64,000 nucleotides of DNA. Origin: Hippophae tibetana. Taxonomy: Eukaryota; Streptophyta; Magnoliopsida; Rosales; Elaeagnaceae. A model generated the notes under the pieces. The model did not search any database. It was given only the letters and a program-made list of their open reading frames with translations, and was not told where the DNA came from. The stretch covers positions 65,996,983 to 66,060,982 of the forward strand of contig CM072802.1 in NCBI GenBank assembly GCA_037013495.1, in the 5' to 3' direction. Of this stretch, positions 49,160 to 61,900 are shown one piece after another. A program made the translations under genes and the position numbers. Each line of letters opens with the position of its first letter. Position 1 is the first letter of the stretch.

Positions 49160-51896
49160 ATGAAGGCGATGATGATGTCAGTCCTAGGTAAGTTACCGAT
49201 GACGTCACGAACAGAGCGCGGTGTGCTTGGCGCGTCAGATCCACGCGCGGTTGCTGTTGTCGGTGCGTGTGGGCGCATGCGGAGGATTATGGCCGTGATA
49301 AGCCCACGGTTATGTAGATCGGGTCGCGGCGATCACAGTGGTATCTGCAGATAGGTCTTTTGGTTAAGATTCACGGTGGCGGCTAGTTTCAGCGGCGATG
49401 CGTGAAAGGACATACAGATTGTTTGAGAGGCACGTGAGGGAGCGTGCAATGTCCGATGGCTGCGATATTTCCACGGTTGTGTAGATTCGGTCAAGTCGAT
49501 CACAGTGCATATGCAGAAAAATTATCGGAAAAAGATGCACAGTGGCGGTGGTGATTGTAGTGGTATGTGTGGTGCGGAACTCCTTAACAACGGCAACTGT
49601 AGTCCCGGAACCTAAGGACAACGGCTGAAAGATGTCGGAGGTTCAACGGTAAATGATTACAGTGGCTATTGTGACAGCGGAAGCTATAATGGTTAAATAA
49701 CACCAGAAAAGACAAGACCGCTAGTAATACTAGAATAGTGGCTCTGATACGATGTTAGAAATACTTAATGATTGTATTCTATTCTGTGTTAAATGAATAT
49801 ACATGGTGCCTTTATATAAGAATTACAAGTAAATTAGATATGTCTAAACTAACTAAATATAGTTATCCCTAAAGTAAATAGATATACATTAACAGATATA
49901 TATACACATTAATATGTTACTAGATGATGAGTGCTCAAAAAGCACTAAAATAACCATGATTTTATGTACATTAATTGATTAAAAATACATATATTTATAT
50001 GTTTTATCATATATTTATATAAATTTGTCTTTTTCGGAATCACGGGTATTTTTATTTTTTTTCAGGTATTTTGGCTTAAAAACGCAATGTCAAGACTCAA
50101 AGAGGAATACTTGAAGCAATACATCACAAATATATTAATAAATAAGTGGGAAAAGGTCAACAAACATGGAAAAATTGGACGAAATGGGTCGAAAAGGTCA
50201 AAAATGTCAAAAAGACGGAAATCGCGCGCCGCAGCCCAGCCGCGCGCGCTGACATGCCCAGCCGCGCGCGCCCCAGCGCGCGGGCACTGTTCACGCGCGC
50301 AGCGCCCAGCAGCAGCCCCTCCGCGCGCCCAACGCGTTTTCGCCCCATTTTTCACGTGCAGCCGCCCCTGTGACGTCATTAATGACATCAGCAATTCCAA
50401 TACGCGTTTTAACATTTTTTAATATTTTTTTAACATTTTTTTACTCATTTTTTCTCTCCATCCTCACCTATAAATACCCCCTTCCCTTCACTTCAAATCA
50501 CACCTTCAAAACACACTTCTCTCTTCTTTCTTTCTCTCATTTCTTAGTTTTTGAGTTTTCCTTAGTTTCTTTCTTAGTTTCTAAGCTTTTCTTAGTTTCC
50601 TTCTTAGTTTTTAGTTCAATTCTCTTAGTTTTAGTGTTCTTCTCTTTTTGAGAGGAACTTGTAATGTTTTTGTAATAATTTAGTTTTTGATTCAATAAAT
50701 GGGAGTGCAAATTCCGCTTGGAGGTTTTCTAGCAACGGGAATAGCGTCGAAGTTCTGTAAGGATTTTATTTTCTTTACAGTTATTTTTATGCTTTATTCT
50801 TACATGTTATATTTAATTTGTCTGTGATTAAATTTAACTATACTGACTGTTTAGTAAATATGATATAATAATAACGTTGTTATGCTTGCGAAATATTAAA
50901 TAGGTGAAAATTTCTAAAATGAATTGATTTTGTTTTTATTCAAGATTTTATATTAAGAATGTTAGAGAGAAATATATTATTTTTCATTACAAACTTAAAC
51001 ATGAAAATTAGATTTTAAGGTTTAGTTATCCGGTCTAATTTAGAGTAGTGCTCTTTTATTTGTTGGTACAATCGCCCGGTAGTTAGAGTGAAACTCTATT
51101 TCAAAAGTTTTTATAAGAATTATTATATGAAAATGTATTGACAACATGTTTTCAATAGTGGTTTTAAAACTTGAAAGTTAGTACTCGGATAATTAAATTC
51201 TTATGTTTAATTTGGACACCTTGAATAATGTTTAAATTGTCTAACCCCACCAAAGGTGGCATTTAAATGGTTCATTTTCAATCTCTTAGAAAAAGGAATT
51301 AATTTAATTAAGCATATTAGTTATCAACCCCACCCATAGGTGTTAATTGATTTGTTTAGTTAACAAAGAATATCTAACCCCACCAAAGGTGGTATTTATA
51401 TAAAAAAGAGAGAATCAATAAAATATTAATTTATATCTTTAATAACCTAGATAATATGAGCAAGCATAATTAATTTAGTTATTATATCCATAAATACTCC
51501 GCTAATATAAATGATAAAATTTGCATGAATATTTATTGAATCTGTATATATGTTTATTTTTAGATAATTATTTATTGAATTTGTATCTATGTTTATTTTT
51601 ATGTTATTAGATTATATTTAATTAATCTGTATATATGTTTATTTTATGTTATTAGATTAGGAACACAAAAACCAAACTATCGTGACAAGATGTTTAGGAT
51701 TTAATTTCGTTTTTAAAAGTTTGAATAATAAGTTAAAAACCACATACATTCTTTCCTTAGATCGACCTTGGGAGTATACTTATCATTTTCTTCGAAATGA
51801 TTCGTGCACTTGCGAGAGTTTTATAAATATTAAAACCAAAGTATTGGCAAGAATCGGCGATGCCGGTTTTCGCTCATCACTAGATATACATTAACA
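49160..51896 (-). mobile_element. Reverse-oriented Ty1/copia 5' fragment (LTR plus leader), split by a solo LTR
   Basis: On the minus strand the LTR of the copia family found at 57961 is recognisable: its start, TGTTAATGTATATCTAG, is at 51896-51880, and the rest runs from 49924 to its end at 49753. A primer site follows at 49752-49738 (TCGTATCAGAGCCAC, one change from TGGTATCAGAGCCAC). The leader continues to about 49160 with clear similarity to 58176-58740 and then breaks off, so no gag or pol is left. The 1955 bp gypsy solo LTR lies inside the copia LTR. ORFs on both strands here are leader by-products. Confidence 0.85.
49925..51879 (+). mobile_element. Solo LTR of the gypsy family (1955 bp), nested in a copia LTR
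   Basis: It starts TGATGAGTGCTC and ends CGCTCATCA with no internal region, and is flanked by a perfect 5 bp duplication CTAGA (49920-49924 and 51880-51884). It aligns throughout with the 3' LTR at 16893-18866. Solo LTRs arise by recombination between the two LTRs of one element. Its promoter set is kept: CACGTG (50353-50358), one TGACGTCA (50371-50378) and TATAAATA (50469-50476). The GC-rich block (about 50222-50345) differs in length and order from both other LTRs. Confidence 0.95.
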
Positions 51897-52295
51897 ATAT
51901 ATATTATGAACTTCTAGATTTGTCATTTTTTTCATATTTTTTAATTAAGAATTAACATATTTGTAAAGAGTTATTTTCTCCTTTTAAATAATACAAAATG
52001 TGAAATCCACAAAGTATTATTTCACCTAGTGAACAAACGAAGCTAGCAACCCTTAATTTTAATCTCATAAAACTTCTTGTTAGGTATCTTCACCAAGATA
52101 TCACAATCCAATAGAACATTTGATCAACATGGAATTTTCTTGTAACTGTTTCTAAAACTTCTTGTTAGGTATCTTCACCGAAATAGAATTTATATTTTTC
52201 ATGGGGTATCTTGTTGAAATTTTTAACAACATTAATTACGTTCATTTAATTTATTACTTGTGATGTTGATATTCTATAATGTCAATCTTTGCAGG

Positions 52296-52770
52296 TTTGG
52301 TGTGATATTCAACATGGCACGTCTTATTTTGAATGACTTCAGGGGTGGATTTAAGAAGGGATTTTGGTGACAACGCTTACTCAATGACTATAACATTACA
52401 ACTTGGTTGGTAATCTTAAATCTTAGATCAACTGTCTTGCTAGTTTCATGGTTGATGAAATATGCTGACAATATTGTGAAAGTAATTCTTTCAACCTATG
52501 GATTTATCTACATCATGAATTATTTTTAAAATTTCAATATGAAAGATAACATAGATCTAGACCTGGTGAAAACCATATAGTAATAGTAATGTAGCTTCAA
52601 CGATGCTTCAGCATCACTGTCGAAGAAGTACATGTCATAACTGTAAATGTCCACCTTTTATATGCTCTTTTCAAGTGTATTCTACTTCAATGGCAATGCA
52701 ATGCTGCTTACTATGATTTTATATGTATAACTTTTCAATTTCAAGTCCATAAGTTTTTTATGATTTTATC
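52296..52770 (+). pseudogene. Fragment of a CMP-sialic acid / nucleotide-sugar transporter gene
   Basis: Two exon remnants are visible. After an intron-like TTTGCAG, 52296-52494 encodes a stretch with FGVIFNMARLILNDFRGG, ITTWLVILNL and LVSWLMKYADNIVK, strongly resembling plant Golgi CMP-sialic acid transporter-like proteins of the drug/metabolite transporter superfamily. A TGA replaces a Trp codon in the GFW-QRL segment. After ~180 bp of intron-like sequence, 52680-52770 resembles the next exon (YSTSMAM, then LLTM and LFNFKS) with a ~4 bp insertion and a TAA. Upstream exons are not recognisable, except that a 26 bp direct repeat lies at 52069 and 52154. It is non-functional. Confidence 0.75.
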
Positions 52771-55700
52771 TGTATTATTAATCAAATCATTAAAAATCAT
52801 TAATTAGATCAGATTATACCGTTTAATTACAAAAAATTTATCAACTAAAAGACCCGCTCTAATTTAATCAAAATAATATAAATAATTTAATTTGATTAAT
52901 TCTTTTTAATAAAAATCGAACCTACCAAATAGCAAACACCTTTAATAGCTACTTTTCAAAGGATAAATGTTTTAATAATATAATACAAATTTTATTTCTT
53001 AATGTTATAAACGAATGGGTACATTGTAAACATAGGTTAATAAATTTTGATAATTGTTATTGATATGTTCCTTTTCTATTAAAACAAAAAAAAACATAAA
53101 TAATGAATTGAGGAAAGGTTTTTGAAGTCTTTTAATTTATTTAAAAAGAATATTTTAGTCATATAATTTATGGGTTAAGTATTATTAATTATGTTATTAT
53201 AAAAATTAATATTTTTGGTCCTATAATTTATTAAAATAAATACTTCTAATACATCAAAAATATTAAAGATAATCATTTATAATACCTAATTTTAATAAAT
53301 AATGAAGTTATAAGTGTCAAATTTAAAAATTATTAGGCTAAATTTTTTATTACCGTATAATAACATGATTGTTGTGATTTTTTTCAACAAATATGAGAAC
53401 TTTAATAACTAATATAAATAAAATAATTGCCGGACATTTAACACCTAACTTTCAATAAATAATAAGGTAAAAAAATATAATTATTAAAAGACGATTTTTT
53501 TTTTAGAAAAAGGTCTTATTTCATTCAATAAGTTACTCAGAATAAATTAACCCTCCATCCTCTGCATCTCTTAAAATTAAACATGGTAGTCTTGTTTTTT
53601 TCCCCTTCTTATACAGGAAAAAATTTCATCAATATCATTTTTATTTCAATAAACATTTATAATATAAGCATTACATATTGACATTTTTAATATAATATAT
53701 TTTCTCTCTTTTTTAAATAGTTATTTTATATATAAATAAGTTAAATAATAAATAACAATATTTTTCTAATAGTTCACTCACGATACCTAATTTATATAAA
53801 TTTTGAATTGATGATAACATAATTTTTTTTAATTATATTAAGAATAATATTTTTTAATAATTTAGTTACTTAATTTTTAAAAAAGTGATATAATGATTAA
53901 TAATCAAGTTTTTTTTATATTTTTAATTACTATTAAAATATTAATTTTAGATACTGTAATTAGTAATTTATAATAATGACATTAAATTGATAAAAATTAA
54001 ATAAAAATTTAAAATTTAAAATTTGATTACGTATTTATCATTATATTGTCATATTTTTGTAATAAAATGACTAAAATTCTATAATAAAAAAATAACAAAT
54101 AAATTAAATTGATACAAAAATTTAAATTATTATAAATGACTTATTTAAGATAACAAGTTATTTTTCTCTAAACTAATAACACTTCTTTTCATCTTAATTT
54201 GATTTGATATCTGAACTGCATTATCAAAATTTAATTAGATTATAAAAATTTGATGAACTATTTCAACCAATTAAAATACTTTTATCTTAGTTGAGATTAT
54301 TATAGTTTGTATAAATTGAGATTATTATAGTTTGTTCGAGACATAACTTACTCAAAATCTTAAATTATTGAAAAAATATATTATATTATTTTTATATATT
54401 TATTAATCAATTATAAATAATGATTCTATATAACATATAAATCAAATACTTAAATTTAATAATTGAATTAACGAATTTTTAATATAACTATATTATAAAT
54501 TGTTGGGATAATAATTATGTTAAAAAATTAAATTATTAAAAAAATTAATATTATTTTTATATATTTATCACTTTTGTATAAGTGTTAACTCTATGCATAA
54601 TATAGAATAAAAGTTTATTGAATTTTGAATATATAATCTTTAATTTTATACTAAATATCATTAAAAATTAATATTTTTTTTAAATAAATTAATGAAATAA
54701 TTAATATTATTTAAATACATATATTAAATTTTTTATTTCAATTTGAGATAAAAAGAATTCTTGATAGACTAATTTGGTTGGTGCTCCACTGCTGGCGGTT
54801 GGCTTTCACAAATCAAAAACTTCATTTGCACATCAAACCATAAATAGTCTTTAAAGTAAATAATAAAAAAGGGGAAAATTGAATATCATTATATCAGAAA
54901 GTAGAAGACCCCACAAATTGAATTTGATCCATTGAAAGCTTCCCACTTTCCACTACCTAGGATTTTGCAATATTTAGGTGGTAGGTTATTAAATTATAAA
55001 AAATATTGTTTATATATAATATGAAAAAAATATTATTAATAAATAAAATTAAATTTATGTAACTATATTTAATTAAATATTATAATATATAAAATTATTC
55101 TATTAAATAAACTTAAGGTTTAGTTTAATTTACGTGGACATCTAGCAAATATGAAATAAATGAGCATTTCCAGGTTGGAATTTGCAATCCATGTGTAGAG
55201 ACTATAGAGTAGAGACCATGATAATCTGATAGGCAGGAAATGACTTTTTTGCTTCCTTGGTGGAGGCTGCCTTGAATTCCAACACCTATTTTTTCGTTTA
55301 AACAATTTAGAATTTAAGGCTCCATCGGAGTCTTAGTGTAAACGGGGCCGAATAGAAAAGAAAGTACATGATAATATTGAGACTTAAAATAATAATAAAA
55401 ACATTAAGATATAATTTTTATAAAAATATTATTTTTATTCAAATTATTTTTTAAAAAATCATATAAATTAGGCAAACTCTATAAAAATATGAATTTTTTA
55501 ATAATTTTTTTTATAAAATATCATAATAATCAATTATTTATATTTTACATTAATTTTTTATTTAATAAATATATTTTTAAGTACTTATAATATTTATATT
55601 AATTAATATATTGATCAATAAATTAAAATATTGTATAATAAATAGTTAAATTTTTTGAAATAATTAAGTATACTATCTAAATATATTAACTATTATAAAT

Positions 55701-56311
55701 AAATAAATTTTGACAATATAAATTTTTTATTGTTGATTATATGTTTTTAAAAGTATTCATAATTAAGGAGATATAATGAATCTTACTCTTCAATAGAATC
55801 TATATGTGATAATATAAATATAAAACAATAAAAAATAAAATATGTATGAAACACTAAACATAGATAAAAAGTTCTCTTTTGACATCTCGACGATTTCGAG
55901 AGTCGATTTAAATCTTCTTATTAGGGTTAATACCCACTTTTTGTTTACTTTTCTTTGTATTATCACCGTATCCTTTTCCTTCCTTTTTTCTTTTGGTTTT
56001 TCTTGTGTCAATAAGGTCTTATGGTTGTTATTGTCGATTTCTACATCTATTCTAACATTTGCTCGACTATGATGTCTCGCTTTATATTAGCTTTCGTGGT
56101 TCTCTTTCGTTAACAATCAGTGTTGAGGTGCTTGTGAATGAGATGGTTTCGTGGTTTTTGGTTGGGTTGATTATGGTTGTCTCGAGGCCTTGGTTTTGGG
56201 GTGGGTTTCTCCTTCAATGTTAGGTTCCTTTGTGTTGGCTGGGTAGATCTTTCATGTGTTTTGTATTTGTTGTCTTGTAGTTTTTAATTTGTTTTAAAAA
56301 TTTATAAATAT
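52771..56311. other. Intergenic AT-rich DNA, no gene seen
   Basis: Mostly A/T runs with small less AT-rich islands at about 54770-54965, 55130-55350 and 56020-56280. None shows a conserved protein motif, tRNA fold or terminal repeat. ORFs of 61-76 codons near 55120-56070 lack any recognisable motif and are not called. Confidence 0.6.
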
Positions 56312-57640
56312 TGTTGTTTTCTTGTTTAAAAATAGGTTATTTGTTAATTTGTTTGTTTTTTGTGGTTTAGGTGTTTATTAAAATACCTCTTATAGAGTTT
56401 CGAAATCAAATTTTAATGTTCATTATTATGGAAGAATCGTTATTTTGGTTATTACAATCAAGCGTTAAGGTGAGTTACAATATGTAACTATCGTTTAACG
56501 CTTATATATATTTACTCACAAGAATATTAATACTGCAACAGTTTGCTAATTTTGATGTAATCGATATTTTTACCATTTGATAAAATAAGTCTTTTACCTT
56601 CAAGTAAAAATCTTTCTATTATTTTTATTTAAATTTTTTGCATTCATGTTCTAGTATTTTTGTATAAAAAGCATAAATTCATATAATATTTATAAAAAAA
56701 TCAAAAAAATATCTTAATTATAATTTTAATACTACGTTAAAAAGAAACATAAAAATTAAATCAATGCATGACATATATTATAACAATTATATATTGCAAA
56801 CGAAAATTTGTTATTTTGTTTGTGGTTTCCTTGTTTAAAAATAAGTTATTTGTTATTTTGTTTGTTTGTTGTGGTAAAAGTGTTCCTTAAAATATCTCTG
56901 AGTTTCTTTTTTATCTTGTTAATCTTTGTTTAATATTCATTATTATCGAATAATCATTATTTTGATTATTATAGTAAAATGTTAAGGTGAGTTACAATAT
57001 GTAATTATTATTTAATGCTTATATATATTTACTCGATGCTACAACGGTTTGCTAGTTTTAATGTAATCAATATTTTTAGCATTTGATAAGACGAGTCTTT
57101 TACCTTCAAGTAAAAATATTTCTATTATTTTAAAATTTTTTTTTTTTGCACGTACATACTAGTAAGGGTGTCCATGGTCCGGTTCGGTCCGATTTTTCCT
57201 AATTTTTTTTAACCAAACCGGACCGTTCATATTACTCGGACCGGACCGTTTGATTTATAAAACGGTTTGGTCGGGTTTGGTTCCCAGTTTGGTCCGATTT
57301 TTTTATAATTTAATGAAGAATAATGTGAAATTTTTAATATATTATTAAACCGGTCCGATCCGGTTCGAACGGTTTAAAATTAGTACAAACCGGACCGGAC
57401 CGTTTGATTAGTAAAACCGTTCGATTTAGTTCGGTTCGATCCGATTTTACGGTTTGGTCCAATCCGATCCTATTTATAAACACCCCTACATACTAATATC
57501 TTTGTATAAAGAGTATAAGTTCATATAATATTTATAAAAAAAATATCTTAATTCTAATTTTAATACTACGTTAAAAAGTAACATAAAAATTAACATAGAT
57601 TATAACGATTTTACATTGCGAAAGAAAATTTAAAATCGTT
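56312..57640. repeat. ~509 bp tandem duplication; second copy interrupted by a MITE
   Basis: Copy 1 is about 56312-56810. Copy 2 is about 56821-57162 plus 57497-57640. Shared blocks include TTAAGGTGAGTTACAATATG, TAATGTAATC...GATATTTTTA-like sequence, AGTCTTTTACCTTCAAGTAA and TTTTAATACTACGTTAAAAA. The copies differ at perhaps 10-15% of positions, so the duplication is not recent. No coding capacity is evident. Confidence 0.85.
57163..57488. mobile_element. hAT-like MITE (~326 bp), rich in CCGGACCG motifs
   Basis: The left end is TAAGGGTGTCCAT and the reverse complement of the right end is TAGGGGTGTTTAT, giving short terminal inverted repeats. An 8 bp target duplication CATACTAG / CATACTAA (57155-57162, 57489-57496) fits the hAT superfamily. 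If the ends are shifted by one base, ACATACTA matches perfectly on both sides. The interior has over ten GGTCCG / CGGACC / TTCGGT motifs in both orientations and no ORF. Copy 1 of the surrounding tandem duplication lacks this insertion, which supports the boundaries. Confidence 0.82.
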
Positions 57641-57960
57641 ATTACTAATAAATTATACAATAGTTCAGATAATTTTAGTATAATAAAGTTTATCACGTGT
57701 TATATTTAAAGTATCAATATTACTACATGTTTTGATTCATTAAAAAAATATAATATGTTTTTTTAATTTGAATACTACAATAAAAAATATCTATTTAGTT
57801 TACCAAGTTTTGTTATTCTCATGCTTAAAAACCTCCATCCAGGGAATCCAATAAAGATTTTGTCTGCCAAAAAAAATTTACAATGCTAGTTGGGATTTTG
57901 TTTTCATAGTAGAGGTTAGGATGTACAAAATCCAAATTAAGCCGTACAATCTATCAAAAC

Positions 57961-58160
57961 TGTTAATGTATATCTAGTAATATATTAATATATATATATA
58001 TATCTGCTAATGTATATCTTTAATGTATATCTCTTTATTTCTAGCATATCTATAGTTAGTTATTTTAGACATATCTAATTTACTTGTAATTCCTATATAA
58101 AGGCACCATGTATATTCATTTATTTACAGAATAGAATACAATCATTAAGTATTTCTAACA
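57961..58160 (+). repeat. 5' LTR of the copia element (200 bp), with promoter
   Basis: A short LTR with TGTT...AACA ends. It has a TA-repeat stretch near 57988 and a TATA box TATATAA (58094-58100). Transcription would start near 58125. The reverse fragment at 49753-51896 carries the same LTR, so the family has at least two insertions here. Confidence 0.93.
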
Positions 58161-58175
58161 TGGTATCAGAGCCAC
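58161..58175 (+). other. Primer binding site (initiator tRNA-Met)
   Basis: TGGTATCAGAGCCAC directly follows the 5' LTR. It is the standard plant copia primer site, complementary to the 3' end of initiator tRNA-Met. Confidence 0.93.
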
Positions 58176-58902
58176 TATTCTTGTCTTTCTAGCAGTTTTT
58201 CTTTTTGGTATTATTCAACCCTTATAGCTTCCGCTGTCACAATAGCCGCTGCAATCATTCACCGTTTAACCTTCGACGTCTTTCAGCCGTTGTCCTTAGG
58301 TTCCGGAATTACAGTGGCCGTTGTTAAGGAGTTCCGCACCACACAAACAACTGCAACCGCCGCCGCCGCCGTGCATATTGTTTCGAAATTTTTTCTGCAT
58401 ATACCACTGTGACCGTCTCAACCGGATCTACACAACCGTGGAAATATCGCAACCATCGGACACCACACGCTCCCTCACGCGCCGCACAACCAGTCTGTAC
58501 GTCGTTCACGCGCCGCCGCCGCCGCCAACGTGAATCTTAACCCGACGAACTATCAACAGATACCACTGTGATCGTCTCAACCGGATCTACACAACCGTGT
58601 AAGTATCACAGCCATCAGACTCCATACGCGCCCTCACGCGCCTCCAACAGCCACGGCGCGTCAGATCCACGCGCCATTGTCGTGACGTCATCATTACCTG
58701 CGTAGGGCTGACGTCACCTCCCTGCAGCTGACGTCACCGAACCGATCTGACCGGGCCTTTCGCTGACCGCGCCCGAACTGCCCGCTGCCCGTGACCTCTG
58801 ACCGTTGACCGTTGACCGGATTTTTGCATTACAGGTTCACCCTGCCCAGTTTTTCGCGTAGATCTCGTTTTTGCAGTCTGTTTTTGCAAATTGTGTTTTC
58901 AA
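58176..58902 (+). other. Copia leader with 159 bp repeat and three TGACGTCA motifs
   Basis: A GC-rich leader unlike its AT-rich surroundings. A unit starting TACCACTGTGAYCGTCTCAA occurs at 58402 and 58561. TGACGTCA palindromes lie at 58683-58690, 58709-58716 and 58729-58736, and GACCGTTGACCGTTGACCGG is near 58799. It holds no long ORF and is expected to contain packaging and dimerisation signals. Confidence 0.7.
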
Positions 58903-61900
58903 ATGGATAAAAAGGATAATTTTGTGTCTTGCCCTATAAATACTATATTGGAGGGAACTAAGAATTATTTGTCATGGTCTCAAGCTATGCGCAGTTTTCT
59001 TAAGGGTCGTATGCTCTGGCATTATTGTACTGGTGCAATTATTATTCCTGATAAAGGAGCAAGTGGAGAAGATGCTATCTTTCTTCGTCGCATGATTGAA
59101 TGGGATAGTCACAATCACATGATTCTCACATGGATTCGGAATACTTCTATTCCATCTATCTCCAATCTGTTAGGCAGTTTTGATGATGCCAAATCAGCAT
59201 GGGATATGTTGACTAAAAGGTACTCCACTACTCACGGATCCATGAAATATCAACTAATAGTTGAATTGCATAAACTGCAACAGGGACCAGGGTAATCCAT
59301 CAATGACTACTTTGATCAACTTCGCTTCCTTTGGGACCAAATTGACCTTTGTGATCCAATTTGGTCATGCTCAACAGATGCTCAGCAATATGCTACAATT
59401 AAGGATGAATTTCGTCTCTATGAGTTCTTGATGTCACTCCACAAGGACTTTGAGCCAATCCGAGGTCAGCTTCTTAATCGTAGTCCTCCTCCCTCTCTTG
59501 ATACTGCTGTAAATGAGTTGGTTAGAGAAGAAGATCGACTTGCAACCCTTCAAGCCCAAAATAAGCTCAATGTTTTGGCTATTACTCCTCCTGCTCTTGC
59601 CATTGAACAACCTCAGCAATCAGGTGATTCCTCTGGCTTTTACAATCGTCGCAGGCAGAGCAATAAAAGGTTCTGCAATTATTGCAAGCGTCATGGCCAC
59701 ACCATTAAGACTTGTTACCGTCGCAACAAATCTACTGCTGTTGTTGCTAATACTGAGCCTACTTCGTTGATGCCTTCTAGTTCAGCAGAGTCCCAGTCTT
59801 CTGAATCCACTATCAACCTCTCCTCCATTGAACTACAGAAGATCATAACTCAGGCTGTTCAAATGGCTGGTAATGCATCTCTTTCCACTACCCTCTCAGT
59901 TTTGCCTGGTAAGTCTCAAAATTGGATTTTTGACTCTGCATGTTGCAATCACATGACACCTCACTCATCTTTATTCTCCAAACTTGACCCTGCACCACAT
60001 CCCCTTAATATTCATATAGCTGATGGTTCCACCATTCATGGGAATAGTCTAGGTTTTGTTTCGACCTCTACCCTCTCTGTTCCTGGGGTTTTCCATGTAC
60101 CTGACCTATCCTATAATTTATGCTCTGTGGGACAATTAGCTGAACTAGGATATCGCCTTATTTTTGACTATTCTGGGTGTATTGTGCAGGATCCGAGGAC
60201 GGGGCAAGAGCTTGGGACCGGTCCTAGGGTCGGGCGTATGTTTCCCGTAAACAATCTTCATCTTCCACCTGTTGCAACTGCTGCAGTTTCTTCCTTACCT
60301 TCTCTCGCACTTTGGCATTCTCGTCTTGGTCATGCCCCATCCTCTCGGGTACAACAGTTAGCTTCTAAAGGTCTATTGGGCTCTGTGTCCAAAAATAATT
60401 TTGATTGTACTTCATGTCAGTTAGGAAAACAACCAGCTTTACCTTTCAATAATAGTACATCTATCTCTAATAGTATTTTTGAGTTAATTCATTCTGATGT
60501 TTGGGGTCCTTCTCCTGTTACTAGTATTGGTGGATCTCGATATTTTGTTGTTTTTATTGATGATTATTCTCGTTATAGTTGGATCTTTCCAATGAAATCT
60601 CGTTCTGAAATCTTATCAATATACAGTAACTTTGCAAAAATGGTTGAAACACAATTCTCCAAACATATCAAAACTTTTCGATCTGATAATGCTCTTGAAT
60701 ATACTCAAAATGCTTTTCAAACTCTATTACACTCCTATGGCACTGTACATCATTTAACCTGTCCAGGAACCTCTCAACAAAATGGTCGAGCCGAAAGAAA
60801 ACTTCGTCATATTCTTGACACTGTTCGTGTTCTTCTTCTCTCTGCCAAAGTTCCTGCCCCATTTTGGGGTGAAGCTGCTCTTCATGCTGTTTATGCCAAT
60901 AATCGCATTCCAAGCGCTGTCATTCATAATCAGACTCCGTATGAGCGCCTTTTTGGATCATCTCCTAACTATCATTACCTTCGCTCATTCGGATCTGTTT
61001 GTTTCGTTCTTCTTCAGCCTCATGAACACAACAAACTTGAGCCTCGATCTAGACTTTGTTGTTTTCTTTGTTATGGTGAAACTCAAAAAGGGTATCGATG
61101 CTATGATCCTGTCTCAAATCGTCTCTGTGTTTCCTGTAATGTTGTCTTTTGGGAACACCGCTTATTTGTTGAACTTTCTCACTTTCGTTCTTCCCTAACT
61201 AATTCCAATGTTTTAGAAATTTTTCCAAATGAGTCTCTTGTTCCTTCTACAGATACTTCTAATCCATCTTTGGACTTCACTATTCAATCTTCAGATATTT
61301 TTGATGATTCTCCTAGACAGGTCGTAGAAGAACAGGTTGATAATGAGCTACCTCACCTTGAACATAGGTCCCTTGCTCCTGCTCCGCCTGAAGATCCTCA
61401 ACAAGACATTCCACCTCGCCACTCAACCCGGGTAAGATCCATTCCTACACATTTGCTTGACTATCATTGTTACACTGCCCTTGCTACACTCCATGAGCCT
61501 CACACCTATCGTGAGGCATCTACTAACCCTTCTTGGCAGATTGCAATGAAAGAAGAAATTGATGCATTAACCAAAAACCATACTTGGGATCTTGTTACTC
61601 TCCCTCCTGGTCAATCTGTGGTTGGTAGTAAGTGGATCTATAAGATCAAGACTCGCTCTGATGGGTCTATCGATTGCTATAAGGCTCGTCTTGTAGCAAA
61701 AGGTTTTACACAAGAGTATGGGATTGATTATGAAGAGACTTTTGTTCCAGTTGCCCGTATTTCCTCTATTCGTACTTTCTTAGTTGTTGCCGCTGCTAGT
61801 AAATGGAACCTTTTTCATATGGATGTTAAAAATGCATTCCTTAATGGGGATCTGCATGAAGAAGTCTATATGCAACCTCCTTCTGGTCTTTCTGTTGAAA

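Noticed and set aside
55120-55305. 61-codon minus-strand ORF in a less AT-rich island
   Set aside because: No motif, no splice context and no neighbouring coding sequence.
60782-61198. Overlapping ORFs within the copia pol region (also 61784-62086, 62666-63040 and minus-strand ones)
   Set aside because: They are shadows of the polyprotein frame, which alone carries the conserved motifs.
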